Below are positions 1 through 10,516 of a DNA stretch of 64,000 nt, piece by piece; position 1 is the first letter of the stretch; the number at the start of each line of letters is the position of its first letter. Below the pieces are notes generated by a model. That model was not told the origin of the DNA. It saw only the letters and a list, made by a program, of their open reading frames with translations, and searched no databases. Both the position numbers and the translations under genes were made by a program. This DNA is from Hypomyces perniciosus. Its lineage: Eukaryota; Ascomycota; Sordariomycetes; Hypocreales; Hypocreaceae. The stretch covers positions 2,976,001 through 3,040,000 of the forward strand of contig SPDT01000003.1 in assembly GCA_008477525.1 (NCBI GenBank). The letters run 5' to 3'.

Positions 1-119
1 TGTCACGTTCCGAGCACGTTTCCCTTATATACAGTTGGTACCGTCATGATAATTGCTAGAAATGCGATTATTAGCCTATTCTTTTGCCTGTTGGCGTGAC
101 GGTATGACGGTTCGTTACA
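1..119 (+). repeat. 119-bp short LTR-like element, family A
   Basis: The element begins TGTCACGTTCC and ends GGTTCGTTACA, so it has TG..CA ends. The same 119-bp unit recurs at 19955-20073, 31682-31800 (reverse), 32104-32222 and 39353-39471 (reverse). Two of those copies have perfect 5-bp target duplications. It is best read as a solo LTR of a very short-LTR (SMART/TRIM-like) element or a tiny non-autonomous element. This copy starts at the window edge, so its left duplication cannot be checked. Confidence 0.75.
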
Positions 120-179
120 GAGAGGCCTCGAAAACTATATTGCCTTGCAAGAGGTCCCAACAGCTAGCACTTAGGTTTT

Positions 180-487
180 TCCCCTTTATAAGGAAGGGTT
201 TTTTATTTTATTTTAATGCTTAAGGCCCTGGGCTTTAGGTGACCTTCTTTCCTTTATAAATTAAAATATAGCGAATAGCTATAAGGTTAATACCTTTAGT
301 TATTCTTTAGCAGCTTACTGGCTAGTTAGGCCGGTTTTGAGTTAATAGGACTACGTAGAGGTAGCCTAATATCTTATCTATAGATGCGATAAAGACCTTG
401 GCTGGCTTTTACTGACCTATTGCCCAGATAGGATTTGTGTAACTAGCTTACTTATAGTTGTTAATATTAAAACAAACAAACAAAACA
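180..487 (+). mobile_element. LINE 3' end with (CAAA)n tail
   Basis: This is a 3' terminal fragment of a Tad-like non-LTR element. It carries the sequence block shared by all LINE tails here (TTTGTGTAACTAG..TTACTTA) followed by an ACAAACAAAC tail near 470-487. The same block occurs at 6300-6388 on the plus strand and in reverse at 13215-13400. The body is AT-shifted. Confidence 0.6.
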
Positions 488-850
488 TCACTATATACCC
501 AAACCATAATGATAGATGGCATTACACTTCCAACTATTTCACCTACTATTGAACAACCCGACGATACCGTGGAACTTACATCATGGGTATTATCTAAAAT
601 CAGACTTATTAATCCAGCAAAAATTACAGAAGTTCAAGAGACTTCAAGGCCAAAACGATTCTTACGCTTTAATACTCAATCCCACCCCAACAATGCCATA
701 CAAGAGGACTTGGACGGGGCGGCCCAAGCTTTACAAGACCTTTTCACTACCGCTATAACAGGGGCCGGGAAGAGAAGACATCAAAACGGCCACAGCGCCC
801 CGTGGTGGGACCACGACTGCAGAGAGGCATAAAGGGCCATGACAGCGACC
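488..850 (+). pseudogene. LINE ORF2 fragment, end of endonuclease region
   Basis: The frame open from about 510 to 832 ends in a segment reading S-A-P-W-W-D-H-D-C-R-E-A. This resembles the linker after the endonuclease domain of fungal Tad/I-type LINE ORF2 proteins, where a PWW..EC motif is common. It lacks an upstream endonuclease core and a downstream reverse transcriptase. The annotated reading frame would start at TTG, so no native start is present. It is an orphan fragment truncated by the LTR at 857. Confidence 0.45.
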
Positions 851-856
851 ACTGAC

Positions 857-1232
857 TGTGACGATCCGGGTTGATTCTCAACAGTCAAACCGAGGTTCGT
901 GGGTTTATGTTGACAGAGAGGTCAGGGATGAATACTGAGCAGGGTAACGTAGTCACGATTCTGTAGAACAGGCGGTTCTGGTGAATGCAATTGTTAACGA
1001 CTGTCTAAGTAACTATACTAAATGAGTGACGAGCCAGTCGTATATATACAAGGAAATCTACGTGCGATCACTGCGATAGCACAGTGATCGAGTAAGTGAT
1101 CACACTTCTTGGTGTAGTGAGCGTTTGAGTGATCACTCTTAGCGCGGTGATCACTTCTTGATGATTGGTCGGTGCAACGGATATTCTCCCGTGCCCCCGT
1201 GACCTGGTTTTCGACATGGTCGGGTCGTGACA
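857..1232 (+). repeat. Solo LTR, family B
   Basis: It starts TGTGACGATCCGGG and ends GGTCGGGTCGTGACA. Related copies lie at 22868-23255, 26310-26668 (reverse), 27278-27681 and 38174-38560. Copies share both ends and the block around CACGATTCTGTAGAACAGG but differ in the right third. The flanking 5-mers (CTGAC and CCGTG) do not match, so this copy may be rearranged. Confidence 0.7.
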
Positions 1233-3786
1233 CCGTGCCAATGCCCCTGACGGCTTCTACGAGCAAGGGTGGGAGGAACTGCATAGGGATATTCTGCCAG
1301 GTGGAAATTGCGTCGGCCCAGGATGTCACCCAGGCCCCAACGAATGCAAGAATCCTTGAATAATTTCGGACTGTGAAGTTGAGTCTAGTGTGCTCAAGTG
1401 CATAACAACAGCTCGCAGGATTCGGTGACCAGGGGGTTGTTGGAGGGCATCATTAACCAGAATCAAACCCATTACCCCAAGCGCCCAAGGCAGTTTATAT
1501 CAACGTTACTAAAGACTCCCTAAGAAAGAACCCCGATCGTGCAAAGCACGTTCTTAATCTCACAGCAGAGGGTGTGCCTGGCGATCGGCCTTGCTGAGTA
1601 TGTGTCGGCTTAGGGAGACAATGCCACCGGAAGAAGCCGGATGAGCCGTGTGGATTTTGTATTTGTTCCAATAGGAGGTGCTCTACTAATCTGGAGAACA
1701 TCTTAAAAAAAGGGCCGTATACGAGACTCTCTTAGTTTGCATTCAGACATAAGGTGTTGATGCCAATTGATACATTATTCTTAACCGTGAATCCGTCATA
1801 AGTAAGACAACGGGCCTAGACTGGCATCCTCTAAAAAGGAACCATGATTCCAAATCGCTCAGGTCTTAACCACAGAAGCCATCGGAATCAAGGCATAGCA
1901 TTCAGGGGACTCTAATACTAGTGTCTTCAATTACATCCAATTACAAGCTACTAGGTACATACTATATGAGACACAGGTATCTTTAGATCTTCGGACTAAC
2001 GGTAGACCACACCAATCGCACCTCTAGCAACAGCCATCACCCGCAATTACGAGTCAGTTTTGCTAACAGACTAATAGCAAACGGGGTGATCGTCGAAAGA
2101 GTTATATTGGTATTACAGAGGCGACAGCCGGGAATGGCAGTTCTTGAAGCGGCCCGTCCACCCCCACAATTCGGCGGATCGTATCCTTCGCTAGTATTTG
2201 GGGTTAGTTAGGCCCCTTTGCGAATCTGAGCTAACTTCAGCTAATATAACTTCTCAGACTTGGCTATAAATATAGATTCGTGCTATGATCTCCTCCTTTA
2301 TTTGTGACATAAAATGGGAGGGTTCTTGATACCGTTTGTGTCGATAAGAACATGGGCGATAATAACTCCAGAGAATATGGCCGACTGTTCAGTGGAATTG
2401 AAAATGAGGACGACCATGATTTTGGGGCTGGGGCTAACAGTTGCGCAAACTTCAATTATTAATGTGTGAGTATCCGTAAATTAACAGTAACTGTTTCGTG
2501 CCAGTGGTTCGTATTGACACTCATTGAGGCTGGTGCCACAATGCCGATCGCATTATCGGCGGCAGCCATCTATCGCCCGGCAGTTAATGGATTGTTTTGT
2601 CGTCGGGGTAACAGTACAGCTTCAGCCCAACTATTTAGTCCACTGAGAGCTGAAGATGGAAAGACAGCAGTATCAGTCGGCAGTTATTTCAAGCCAAAAT
2701 CGACCAACTATCTCCGAAACGGCGGTAAGGCAGCACAGTGGTATTTTGCCTACTAATAACACAGTGCAGGGTACTCCGTAGTGATGCAAAAGATGAAGAT
2801 TATATATCACCAACTTGGAGCAACCCTATTTTATTAGAGTTACTCCGTACTCCTTCGGTTACGGTAATATGGCCGCGGACTTGTGAAAACGGCCGGGAAT
2901 ATCTCGGTGTTGTCCTGTCATATCTGACAGCGCACGGTTCAAAACCAAGACAGACGTTAAGTGAGTGAGTGAGTCGTCGTCACACTGCTCGTACGATTCG
3001 TAGTACAAGTTATATGAGTGCTAAGCCCTAAATGATTATTCTGAGTACTAGTCTAGTGTAAACTAGGGTAAAAGTAGATTATACCTGCTCTAGGAGCTAG
3101 CTGCTGGCATAAGCTGTATTTTGGATTTTATTAATAACAAAATCAAATCAATATAACTATTGGTTTTTTTCCCCGCCTTATTTTACATTACGGAGTACGA
3201 TTTATAAGATCGTCCCCCACATTAGCATATGACTGCCTATGTCCCTATCAAGCCTTAGTAATTTTCATATTTGAGCTAAGTGTGATCCAGCGGGCGTCAC
3301 GAACTTTAGCGAATGGTTCGTGGGGGCGCTAAACTGGCTAAGAGTGCCGTGAAGGTGCCCCGGGAGTCGCCGCGAGGCAGTGTTCATACTAAACATTCTC
3401 GCAGTTCTTAGAAAATCCAATCTATTGGGGCCTTGTGAGACCTAGTGCTATGGTTCAGATTGTAGATTGAAGGACATCTGCTACGAAGGAGGCAGAAGAT
3501 GCCGTTTGACCCCCTTAATAATCCCAATGCCAATGCGTACCTAACTACACTAGGCCTACGCCACGACAAGACAAGAGTTGGTCAGAGGTGCTCCGTAATC
3601 TATTTGCATTTATACAGAGCACTTTCCCGGCTCATCCCGTCGTCGTCAGCTCCTGCTCCTCTCTTTGTCTCTTTATCAACTTATCACATTCATTCTATCT
3701 CGTCTTGTCTCGTCTCTGCTGCCGTTTCTCTTCCACTACCAATCTCTACCGGACTTACACGTGAACCAATCGATCAGTCAGATAAT
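1233..3786. other. 2.5 kb without a recognisable intact gene
   Basis: Only short unsupported reading frames are present. Around 1485-1700 one plus-strand frame contains a cysteine-rich stretch with spaced Cys residues (..PC-x-VC..RQC..PC-x-FC..), resembling cysteine-rich repeats often seen in fungal accessory proteins, but it carries a stop. No RNA gene, terminal repeat or transposase motif was seen. Confidence 0.4.
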
Positions 3787-5338
3787 ATGGCAACCGTAAA
3801 TGGCGTTACTGTCCTGGTACCACCTCCTTCAGGCTATGTCGTCCACTTCGACAATCCCGAGCGTCAGTCCGCCATAGGGACGTACGCCGTGAGCGCCGTG
3901 GGCATAATATTTGCCGCTTTCATGATAGGCCAGCGGCTATATGTCAAGGCTGCTTTGCGTCGCAACCTAGGTCTCGACGATTGTGAGTCTCTATCATCCA
4001 CCGTGTAGCATTCTATTAAATGCTTAATGCTGACTTACATACGCACAGTAATGCTTGTTATTGCTTGGGTATGTCTCTGCCATTGTCGACCAGTTCGCCG
4101 TGTCCCGATGATATATATTTATTGATGGAATTTTGTGGCATCTTTAGCTCGCATCAGTTGCCTTCCAAGGCATTGTTTTGTGTAAGTTGTCGTTCTCGTC
4201 CCTCATAATACCCACGCAAACTTGTACTAAATCATGTTAGACACTTTTTCACAGGGAATTATAGGCGTTCACGTATGGGAGATATCGATTCAGAAAGCCG
4301 AGATGTTTTTCAAGGTAAGCCACAAAGGAAGGCTTTAATTGACGAGCTGTGTCTGCTGACACAGGCCTAGTATGCGATATGGATCTGCTCTATCCTCTAC
4401 CCGATACCGACGAACCTCGCCAAGATAGTCATCCTCCTGTTCTACCGCGAAATCAACAGCCACCAGGTCTGGTATCGCCGGTCTATATACTTTACCATGT
4501 TCGTTGTCGCTGCGTCTGGCATCAGCGTCTTCTTCTCTGCATTATTCACTTGCTTCCCATTCGAGAAAAATTACGACCTTGCCCTCACGAATGTGGGATC
4601 GTGTATAAACCGCAAGGCAGTTCCTGAGGCTACTGCCAGCATAAGCGTCGCGACGGATTTGCTCATTCTCTGCATACCCATCCCGATGGTTATCGGCTTG
4701 CAAATGTCCAAGGCAAAGAAGCTCGGGCTCGTTGTCATGTTCACTTTCGGCTCGGCGTATGTATATTTTCTATTTTTTCTTATCCCCGATTTCATTTATA
4801 GCACAAGACTGACGCATTTGGGATCATCACAGGACCCTCATCACCTCCACGATTCGATTGATTCTGCTCATGTTGTCCTTGAATGATATGGATTTGACTT
4901 GGGGTGGCGGCCCTATCGCTCTCTGGGCGTGCGTATATTGCTACAAACCACACCGTTGATAACGCTTTAACATTAATTATTAGCTGTATCGAGGCCAACT
5001 TATTCATTATATGCGCGTCGTTCTCTACGCTGAACTACTTCATCAAAAGCATAGCTCCCAGACTTCTATCGAGTGCGGACAGGTCCTCCAACAGGAAGAG
5101 TTCCAGAAAAATGTCTTCTAACCAGGATTTGCAAACGATTGGCTCGATGAACTTGAAAATGCTATACCGCGATCGCTTTGATGGGACAGACACCGTCACA
5201 GGTACAACCATTGACGTCCAGGGCCAGCCGCCGAAATCTATATCCCATGACGGAAGCAGAGCCAGCCGCGAGGACAGCCGCACCGACAAGGGAATTGTTC
5301 AGACCAAGGAAACTCGGATATATTATGAAGATGTATGA
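3787..5338 (+). pseudogene. PTH11-like/rhodopsin-like integral membrane protein gene with one in-frame stop
   Basis: Seven exons can be joined in frame: 3787-3982, 4049-4068, 4148-4181, 4241-4314, 4365-4756, 4833-4928 and 4984-5338, giving about 388 codons. The product would have several hydrophobic segments. Family-typical motifs are visible: GIIGVHVWEI in the first half, SCINRKAVPEATASISVATD before the fifth helix, and a charged Ser-rich cytoplasmic tail. This is the fungal 'rhodopsin domain' family that includes PTH11-like putative receptors of the plasma membrane. The only lesion found is TAG at 4368-4370, where a Gln codon (CAG) fits; that is a C-to-T change of the RIP type. Every other splice phase is consistent, so inactivation looks recent. 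Read-through or an unusual splice avoiding the stop is possible. Confidence 0.7.
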
Positions 5339-5606
5339 TGAGGTCCTGCTCGAAGAGGAGCGGTTCTTTGACGTGGATATAGCGCGATGCGAAGAGTTAC
5401 TCGCACGGCTCTTATTGTCCATTAACCCTATTTTCTGGCCTATTGCCAGTCAATAGCTGCTAAACAACTTCTTTTCATAGTTTGGCTTCTATTTCCATAA
5501 TTCTAATTATCACTATCAGTCGAAAGACGAAGGCATAAGGGCATATTCGTCACCAACAGAATGGTTCTATTCAGCACTCTTCGGCACTCTTGCTGTTGCT
5601 AGCTAT

Positions 5607-5985
5607 TTTTTTATTACTATTTACGACCACTCTGTATTTAGGTATAACAGCCTTGTTTGGGCAAATAGGTTGGTAGGAGCTAGGGGTCTAGACCTTGTTC
5701 GCTATGTTTCGCTAGATAAAGGAAAGTTTTGGTGTGTTTTTAATCTATATCTTGTAAAGGGGGGCTGTATAGGTTCGCCTCCTTTACTAGCTTCTAGAAA
5801 GCCTCGCTTCCTTTAAGTTTTAGTAGGTATATAACTAGTCTCTCGCCTTTTGGTGTTTTGGGGAGGATGCTTTTTATTATACGGCATTCGGTAAAGTGCC
5901 CTGGCTCTTTAAGGGAGCTGTATTTGCAATAGGATTGCGTGTTATAGCTAAAATGGTTATAGTAGCTTTAAAAGTCTCTGTAACT
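5607..5985 (-). mobile_element. LINE 3' fragment (ORF2 C-terminus plus 3' UTR)
   Basis: Read on the minus strand, this encodes a decayed version of the LINE C-terminal zinc ribbon (C-x-Y..EPGHF-x-EC-R), with a stop where the family continues to KLV. The 3' UTR follows, with the conserved block TTTCGCTAGATAAAGG on the plus strand. The same fragment, more decayed, is at 37977-38170; the parent type is at 12935-15008. Confidence 0.6.
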
Positions 5986-5988
5986 AAA

Positions 5989-6388
5989 GGGGCTGTATAG
6001 CGCAGTAGTCAAGCTCACAGGTGGCTTAAAGAGAAAGTCGCAGGTTCGAATCCTGCCAGCCTCCCTACAAATAGACCAATAAAGCAAGCCTCGGCTTGTG
6101 ACAATACAAAGCTAAAGAGACCTCCCTCTAAGTCCCTTGGCAGTTATTGCATAGCTGTTAGCTAGCGCAATAAGAAAAACACAAAACAAGGTTTTTCCCC
6201 TTCTTGAGGGGTTTTTTCCCTTATATCAGGTTGCTGATATAAAAATTATGTATCTTTCCTTTGTAAATTGAAACTCAGCGAACAGCGACGTTAGTCGCCG
6301 GCTCCTGACGTCCTATTGCCCATAAGGGATTTGTGTAACTAGTTTACTTAGTGGACGTAAATAATAAAACAAACAAACAAACAAACAT
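5989..6388 (+). mobile_element. Candidate tRNA-headed SINE with LINE-type tail
   Basis: The first 75 nt (5989-6063) fold like a tRNA. A perfect 7-bp acceptor stem (GGGGCTG with CAGCCTC, one G-U pair) encloses a perfect TpsiC arm, GCAGGTTCGAATCCTGC. The A box TAGCGCAGTAG (5998-6008) and B box GGTTCGAATCC fit Pol III consensus. The anticodon arm is poor: a GGCTT/AAGTC stem can form, but position 33 is not U. The 3' part (about 6240-6388) matches the LINE 3' end of this window and finishes in (CAAA)n. A tRNA head joined to a LINE tail is the hallmark of a SINE that borrows its partner LINE's reverse transcriptase. It could alternatively be a decayed tRNA gene next to a LINE tail. Confidence 0.6.
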
Positions 6389-6396
6389 CTCGTTTC

Positions 6397-7449
6397 TCAC
6401 TCACGCGGCGTGAGTGTCCATGAATTATGAATTTGAATTTCCAGGGGTGTATTCAATTCATATTCAAATGAATTATGGATTGAATTATGAATTTCCATGA
6501 ATACCAAAAGTATTCGTGGACACCCTGGACGAATGCACCTCCTCGTCGAATTGATCCAGCTGCCTGGGTAGGAAGCGCTGATCCTCCCCAGCTTTCGTAG
6601 CTTAACAGCCACACCTGCGATCGACCACTCTTTTCTTGCATCGGTACAGTCCACTGGGGTGTTTTCATCACTCAGATCTCTTGTCGTTAAAAGCTCATTG
6701 ATTTTGTTGGCCTGATCTCTGGTTATATTTTCTTCAACCCGTTGAATAGCTTTCATCTGGTCCAAAACAAGTCGAACGAAACGGTTGTGATCCTCGGTTG
6801 AAGCAACGGACTTCCTGACTGCTTCTTTAGCATTCTCTGAGAAGTTGGTGTTATACTTAGCCATCTTGTGCGCAATATCGTTCAACCATCTTCCTTCCTT
6901 GACTTCAAGCATCTGTCGCCGTGATGCCTTCAGAAGGAAATTCTCCCATTTCCAGACCCAGTCAATAAAGACCTTTGAGCTTGCACAGCTGAAGGACTTC
7001 ATGATATCTTGGTATTCGATCGAGAGAGTCTCCGTGACTTTCGATTTCTCGGCTTTGACTGCCCCGTGAAGACTATCAATCCAATTAATCAAGGATTCAC
7101 GGCGATCAAGATAGCGGGCCATTTTTTCATCAACGCTTCCGAAAACAATGTCTTTTGCTTTGACGAGGTCTGCTTTCTGTTGTTTGAAGACAGCATGGTC
7201 TTCCTTCCAGTTGTCGTAGATGATTCGATACTGCCTTATCTGCTTTTCATTGAGATCAACCTCGCTGTTTGCTGCTGGGTTGACGTCCCTGAAGCTCGGT
7301 CGCCGTGGTTCATCGACAAGTATTTCGGTTCGTTCAACTGGATTGACGGCTTTCCAGATGTCTTCAGCAATCTTGCTGGAAACATAGTCTTGCCATTCGT
7401 CCCAGTTCTCAATACCTGTCAGAGTGACTTCAGACTTCGATTGAGGCAT
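6397..7449 (-). pseudogene. Copia-type Gag polyprotein fragment
   Basis: The 350-codon frame starts at ATG 7449, 157 bp inside a copia-like LTR. The N-terminal 270 residues are acidic and charged helical sequence, opening with a W-x-x-W-motif (NWDEWQDYV), as in Ty1/copia Gag N-termini. No CCHC knuckle, protease, integrase or reverse transcriptase follows. After about residue 305 the frame runs into an AT-rich palindromic insertion (6404-6530) and stops. It is therefore a 5' remnant of a copia element with the rest lost. Confidence 0.6.
6404..6530. repeat. AT-rich palindromic insertion, possible MITE
   Basis: The block carries inverted versions of GAATTATGAATTT/GAAATTCATAATTC and near-mirror ends (GTGTCCATGAAT on the left, ATTCGTGGACAC on the right). 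It interrupts the copia gag frame, whose last recognisable codons lie around 6530. No duplication was identified. Confidence 0.4.
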
Positions 7450-7606
7450 TGTTCTTCATGAGGGTGTTCGAGAATTGGGTAGCGGTTTCGGCAGGTTCTA
7501 AATAACGAAAAATATAACAGTGATTGCTTCTGGCAAGATCAATTTGATAGGGAAGCACTCATCTTTATAGTTGCAGTGGCTGGCAACGCGGCTCCGGGCT
7601 CATAAC

Positions 7607-7814
7607 TGTTGGAAAACCACCAGTTACGTAGTCAGCTTGTTCACATCACGAAGATAGGGCGCCAGAATTCCACTCAATTGTTCCCTGTCCTCTCTCTCTC
7701 TTCCTTGAATTCTCTTCCCGCCATTTTATCATAGAAGCAGAACGCCGCGCGTTCTGTTTCACCTCACGTCAGATCACAGATTCCCCTGCATACACATTTT
7801 TGCTTATTCCAACA
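7607..7814 (-). repeat. 208-bp copia LTR (5' LTR of the truncated element)
   Basis: It is bounded by an 8-bp inverted pair, TGTTGGAA at 7607 and TTCCAACA ending at 7814. On the minus strand the LTR is followed directly by GTTATGAGCCCGGAGCC, a plausible primer-binding site, and then by the gag ATG at 7449. The other LTR is missing, so the duplication cannot be confirmed (right flank ACTAG). Confidence 0.65.
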
Positions 7815-8286
7815 ACTAGACCGACGTTATCCGACATTTCTTCATCTTTAACAAATGATCTTGCAATACCTCGCACAACGCCTTCTTTGACATAGAACTC
7901 GACATCTTGGTCGGCATACACATGCTTGAGATCGAGACCTTACTCTACCGTGGTTGTACATGCCTTCCAGAAGGCTGTCTTCCAGGTCCTATTGTTAGCC
8001 TGGGCGCAATGCCACTGACAATACCGCTTTATTGCATCATCTCTCAGCCTCGGAATACAAAGATCAGCATAGCGTCTCACGGACGCCAGATCGGGGTATA
8101 AATCGGAGGCAAGCTATCCGAGAAAGAGGCTTTTCGTTTCCGCCTCCTGCTCTCTGAGTCCAGCTTATCCTTGTTGTGAATTAGATCACGGATGTACTGT
8201 GGCACATCATCGTGCGTCTTTAATGTCCCGCCATCTTCGGCAGCTTTGCCAAGACACTGGGTTCCAGGTTGAAATGCTTCCTTCAC
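7815..8286 (-). pseudogene. Decayed small fungal gene of unknown function
   Basis: Conceptual minus-strand translation gives three recognisable blocks: DVPQYIRDLIH, then W-x-x-x-FWKAC, then GLDLKHVYADQD followed by GVVRGIARSFVKD. I recognise this order from a common uncharacterised Pezizomycotina family, function unknown to me. The frame shifts once after residue 69 and has an in-frame stop just before the GLDL block. The copia LTR abuts its 3' end, suggesting insertion into an already dying or then-functional gene. Confidence 0.45.
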
Positions 8287-8653
8287 TATTCTAGATCACG
8301 CCAGCAGTGCCTTCCCTCATATAGGGCCTGGTGAGGATAGTTGTTGCGCAAAAAATATAGTCAATCGTACGACTTCCCTTTTATTTCGCCCAAAATGCCC
8401 ATCATCTGTCAGACAAGCGTATGGCGCCCATGCCACTCATTATCACACGCATCGGCCCGATGAATCTCAAATCGCCAGGCCTCTTGTTCACCGACACCAC
8501 GCAGACCCGGAAAGTAGAGAAAGGCCCGGGGCTTGCGAGCGCCAAGGGCCCGACGCAACGGCGTGCACATTGAACAAAGATCCCTGAAAATTAAAAATCC
8601 TTGCCATTAACCAATACCTAAGTACATAATAATCATCACCACAATAGCCTAAA

Positions 8654-10516
8654 CTATACTGCGCTTAGAATAGGCTGCGCAGTCTCTACAAGCTTAGCAT
8701 CTCCAGAGCTAGGATTGGTCAAGAGGTCGCTTAGAGCCTTCTCCAGCACACCGCATTGCGCCTGACTCAGTGCTTCTACGCCTTGAGCCGCTTTAACGCC
8801 CTCCCCGCTTAGTCCTTCGTTCATAACCTCTAGAGAAGTCTTCCAATCGTCATCGCTAAAAGCGACCTTCTCCTTAGCCATAACTCTCGCAATAGCCTGG
8901 ATGGTGCGCCATTGCTCTTGTGTAAAGCCCTGGTCGCTAGCCGCTGCCAAGGTAGACTCCAGAGTGACTTGGGCCTGGTTCTGGGGAGCAGCTCCGCTGA
9001 CGATCTTAGCGAAGTTCTCACCAGCGTCTGCTCTTCGTCGGATAGTCCTGGCCTCGTAGTCGAATACCAGCTCCTCAGGCGCGGCCACAAGCTCTCCGGA
9101 TTTAGCACGGAGCCAGGTATTACTGTCGACAATCTGGGCGTATTCATCAGGGTTGTCGGCTGAAAGCGCCATGATGAGCCGGTTGACCTCCTGTCCGCTC
9201 ATCATGCTCGTTCCCTCGAGGGCCTTGCGGCGCTCTTGCTCGAGTTGCAGGTGCTCCCGGATGATGCTGTCATGCGGGTGCACAAAGTACACTAGGGCAA
9301 TTCGGTTGTACTCGGACTGGTCTGGCTGGAATTTGACCACTATAATGACAGATGTCAGTACCTTTATTCCAACGTGGCAACGTCTGAGAAGGTCAGTGGT
9401 AAAAAGGGCACTTACATCGGTGGAGAGCAGCAGGGAATTTCCCTCCCGTCAATGATTCTAGGCAGTCTCCAATGTTGACGATGAGACTGTTCTCAATGTA
9501 TGGGATGTAACGCCATCCATTGACACCGTAGACCTGGAGACAGGCAATCGGGTTGCAATAGAGGAACGTCACAGAGCCAATGTCGGTGTGCCCAGCGTAC
9601 GAGGCACGCCTCTTGTCATTGTCTCGCTCCCAATTGGTGTCTACGGTCGAGTCAGCCTTATAAACCAGCATCTCCAAGGACTAAGTTTGAGTAAGCTTAC
9701 GGTAACGAAGGTAGTGACCAATCTCAGAGTTTAGCTGAGAGGAATCATGCATCTGGTAAAAGAAATCAGGCTCCCTGCCGCAGGTCAAGGACAAGAGTCT
9801 CATGACCTTCGGGATAAGAACCTCATGGTAGTACTATACCCGTCCCGTCAATATGACGCAAATAGTCCAGTTAATGTCAAGCTCACGAACCTTATAGACT
9901 TGACCAATCTTGTCTTCATATTTCTCCATAATAGGAGGTCGTCGCACTTTTCCTGTGGCGTAGTAGTCGTAGTTATACTCCTCGATAGTTGGTGTTAATC
10001 CGCCTTCCTTTCTGTAATCTATATTAGTTGGAATGCTATAAATAATCCACGCCAGGCTGACAAACTCTTCTGGGGTGCGGAGCTTATATCCTTCAAAGAA
10101 TCCGCTCTCGTTTTTCGTAGTATCCGCGTCCTTCTGCTCCAGAGATGAAGTCTCATAGTATGTATAGGCAACATCTCGTTGGAGCTCGAGCTAAGGAACA
10201 GATTAATAAAAAGGTGTCCAATTTGGTAAGTTAGAGCAAGTGATACATACCAAATCCATTGGAACCCCATGATTGACGATGTGGAAGATGCCGTCTGTGG
10301 CTGACTTCTTGATAATATCTACTAGCTTTTGTGTGCCCTCACCACCATCGTCCAATCCAAGATCAACCACAAAGCTCTCAGCATACTTGACTGTGTTCTC
10401 AAGTTAACCATTGCTGAAGGCTGCTCTTAGGAAAAATATGGCTTACGGTCAGACTTGGTCAATGGTGGTCGAGGAAGAGTCAAAAGGTCGGAGGTTAGGG
10501 TTCGAGCTTCAGCCAT
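8654..10516 (-). CDS. 2-oxoglutarate/Fe(II) oxygenase with long C-terminal extension
   Basis: Six exons on the minus strand are proposed: 10516-10447, 10390-10251, 10190-9891, 9833-9701, 9640-9416 and 9339-8654, giving 517 residues. The N-terminal DIOX_N-like part contains GIFHIVNHGVP. The double-stranded beta-helix core has the iron ligands H-x-D (AGHTDIG) and distal His (ALHR), with the 2-oxoglutarate Arg in YNRIALVYF. Isopenicillin-N-synthase-like fungal oxygenases usually stop at about 330-370 residues. This one carries about 180 extra residues containing FTQEQW and FSDDDW motifs like those in the repeat protein at 12196. The fourth intron (9834-9890) uses a weak GTTCGT donor; without it the frame meets a TAG. 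Substrate is unknown. Family members oxidise small molecules or peptides in the cytosol. Confidence 0.8.

Noticed and set aside
857..1232. Family B LTR as an MITE with terminal inverted repeats
   Set aside because: Ends TGTGACG/CGTGACA are partly inverted, but TG..CA termini and a 5-bp TATTT duplication at 27278 fit an LTR better.
1018..1329. Minus-strand 103-codon frame within the family B LTR
   Set aside because: It lies inside a repeat that recurs five times with frames not conserved between copies; no start context or domain.
5989..6063. Functional tRNA gene (a Ser-type AGA anticodon could be read)
   Set aside because: Position 33 is not U, the D arm is mismatched and there is no variable arm as a Ser tRNA needs; a SINE head explains it better.
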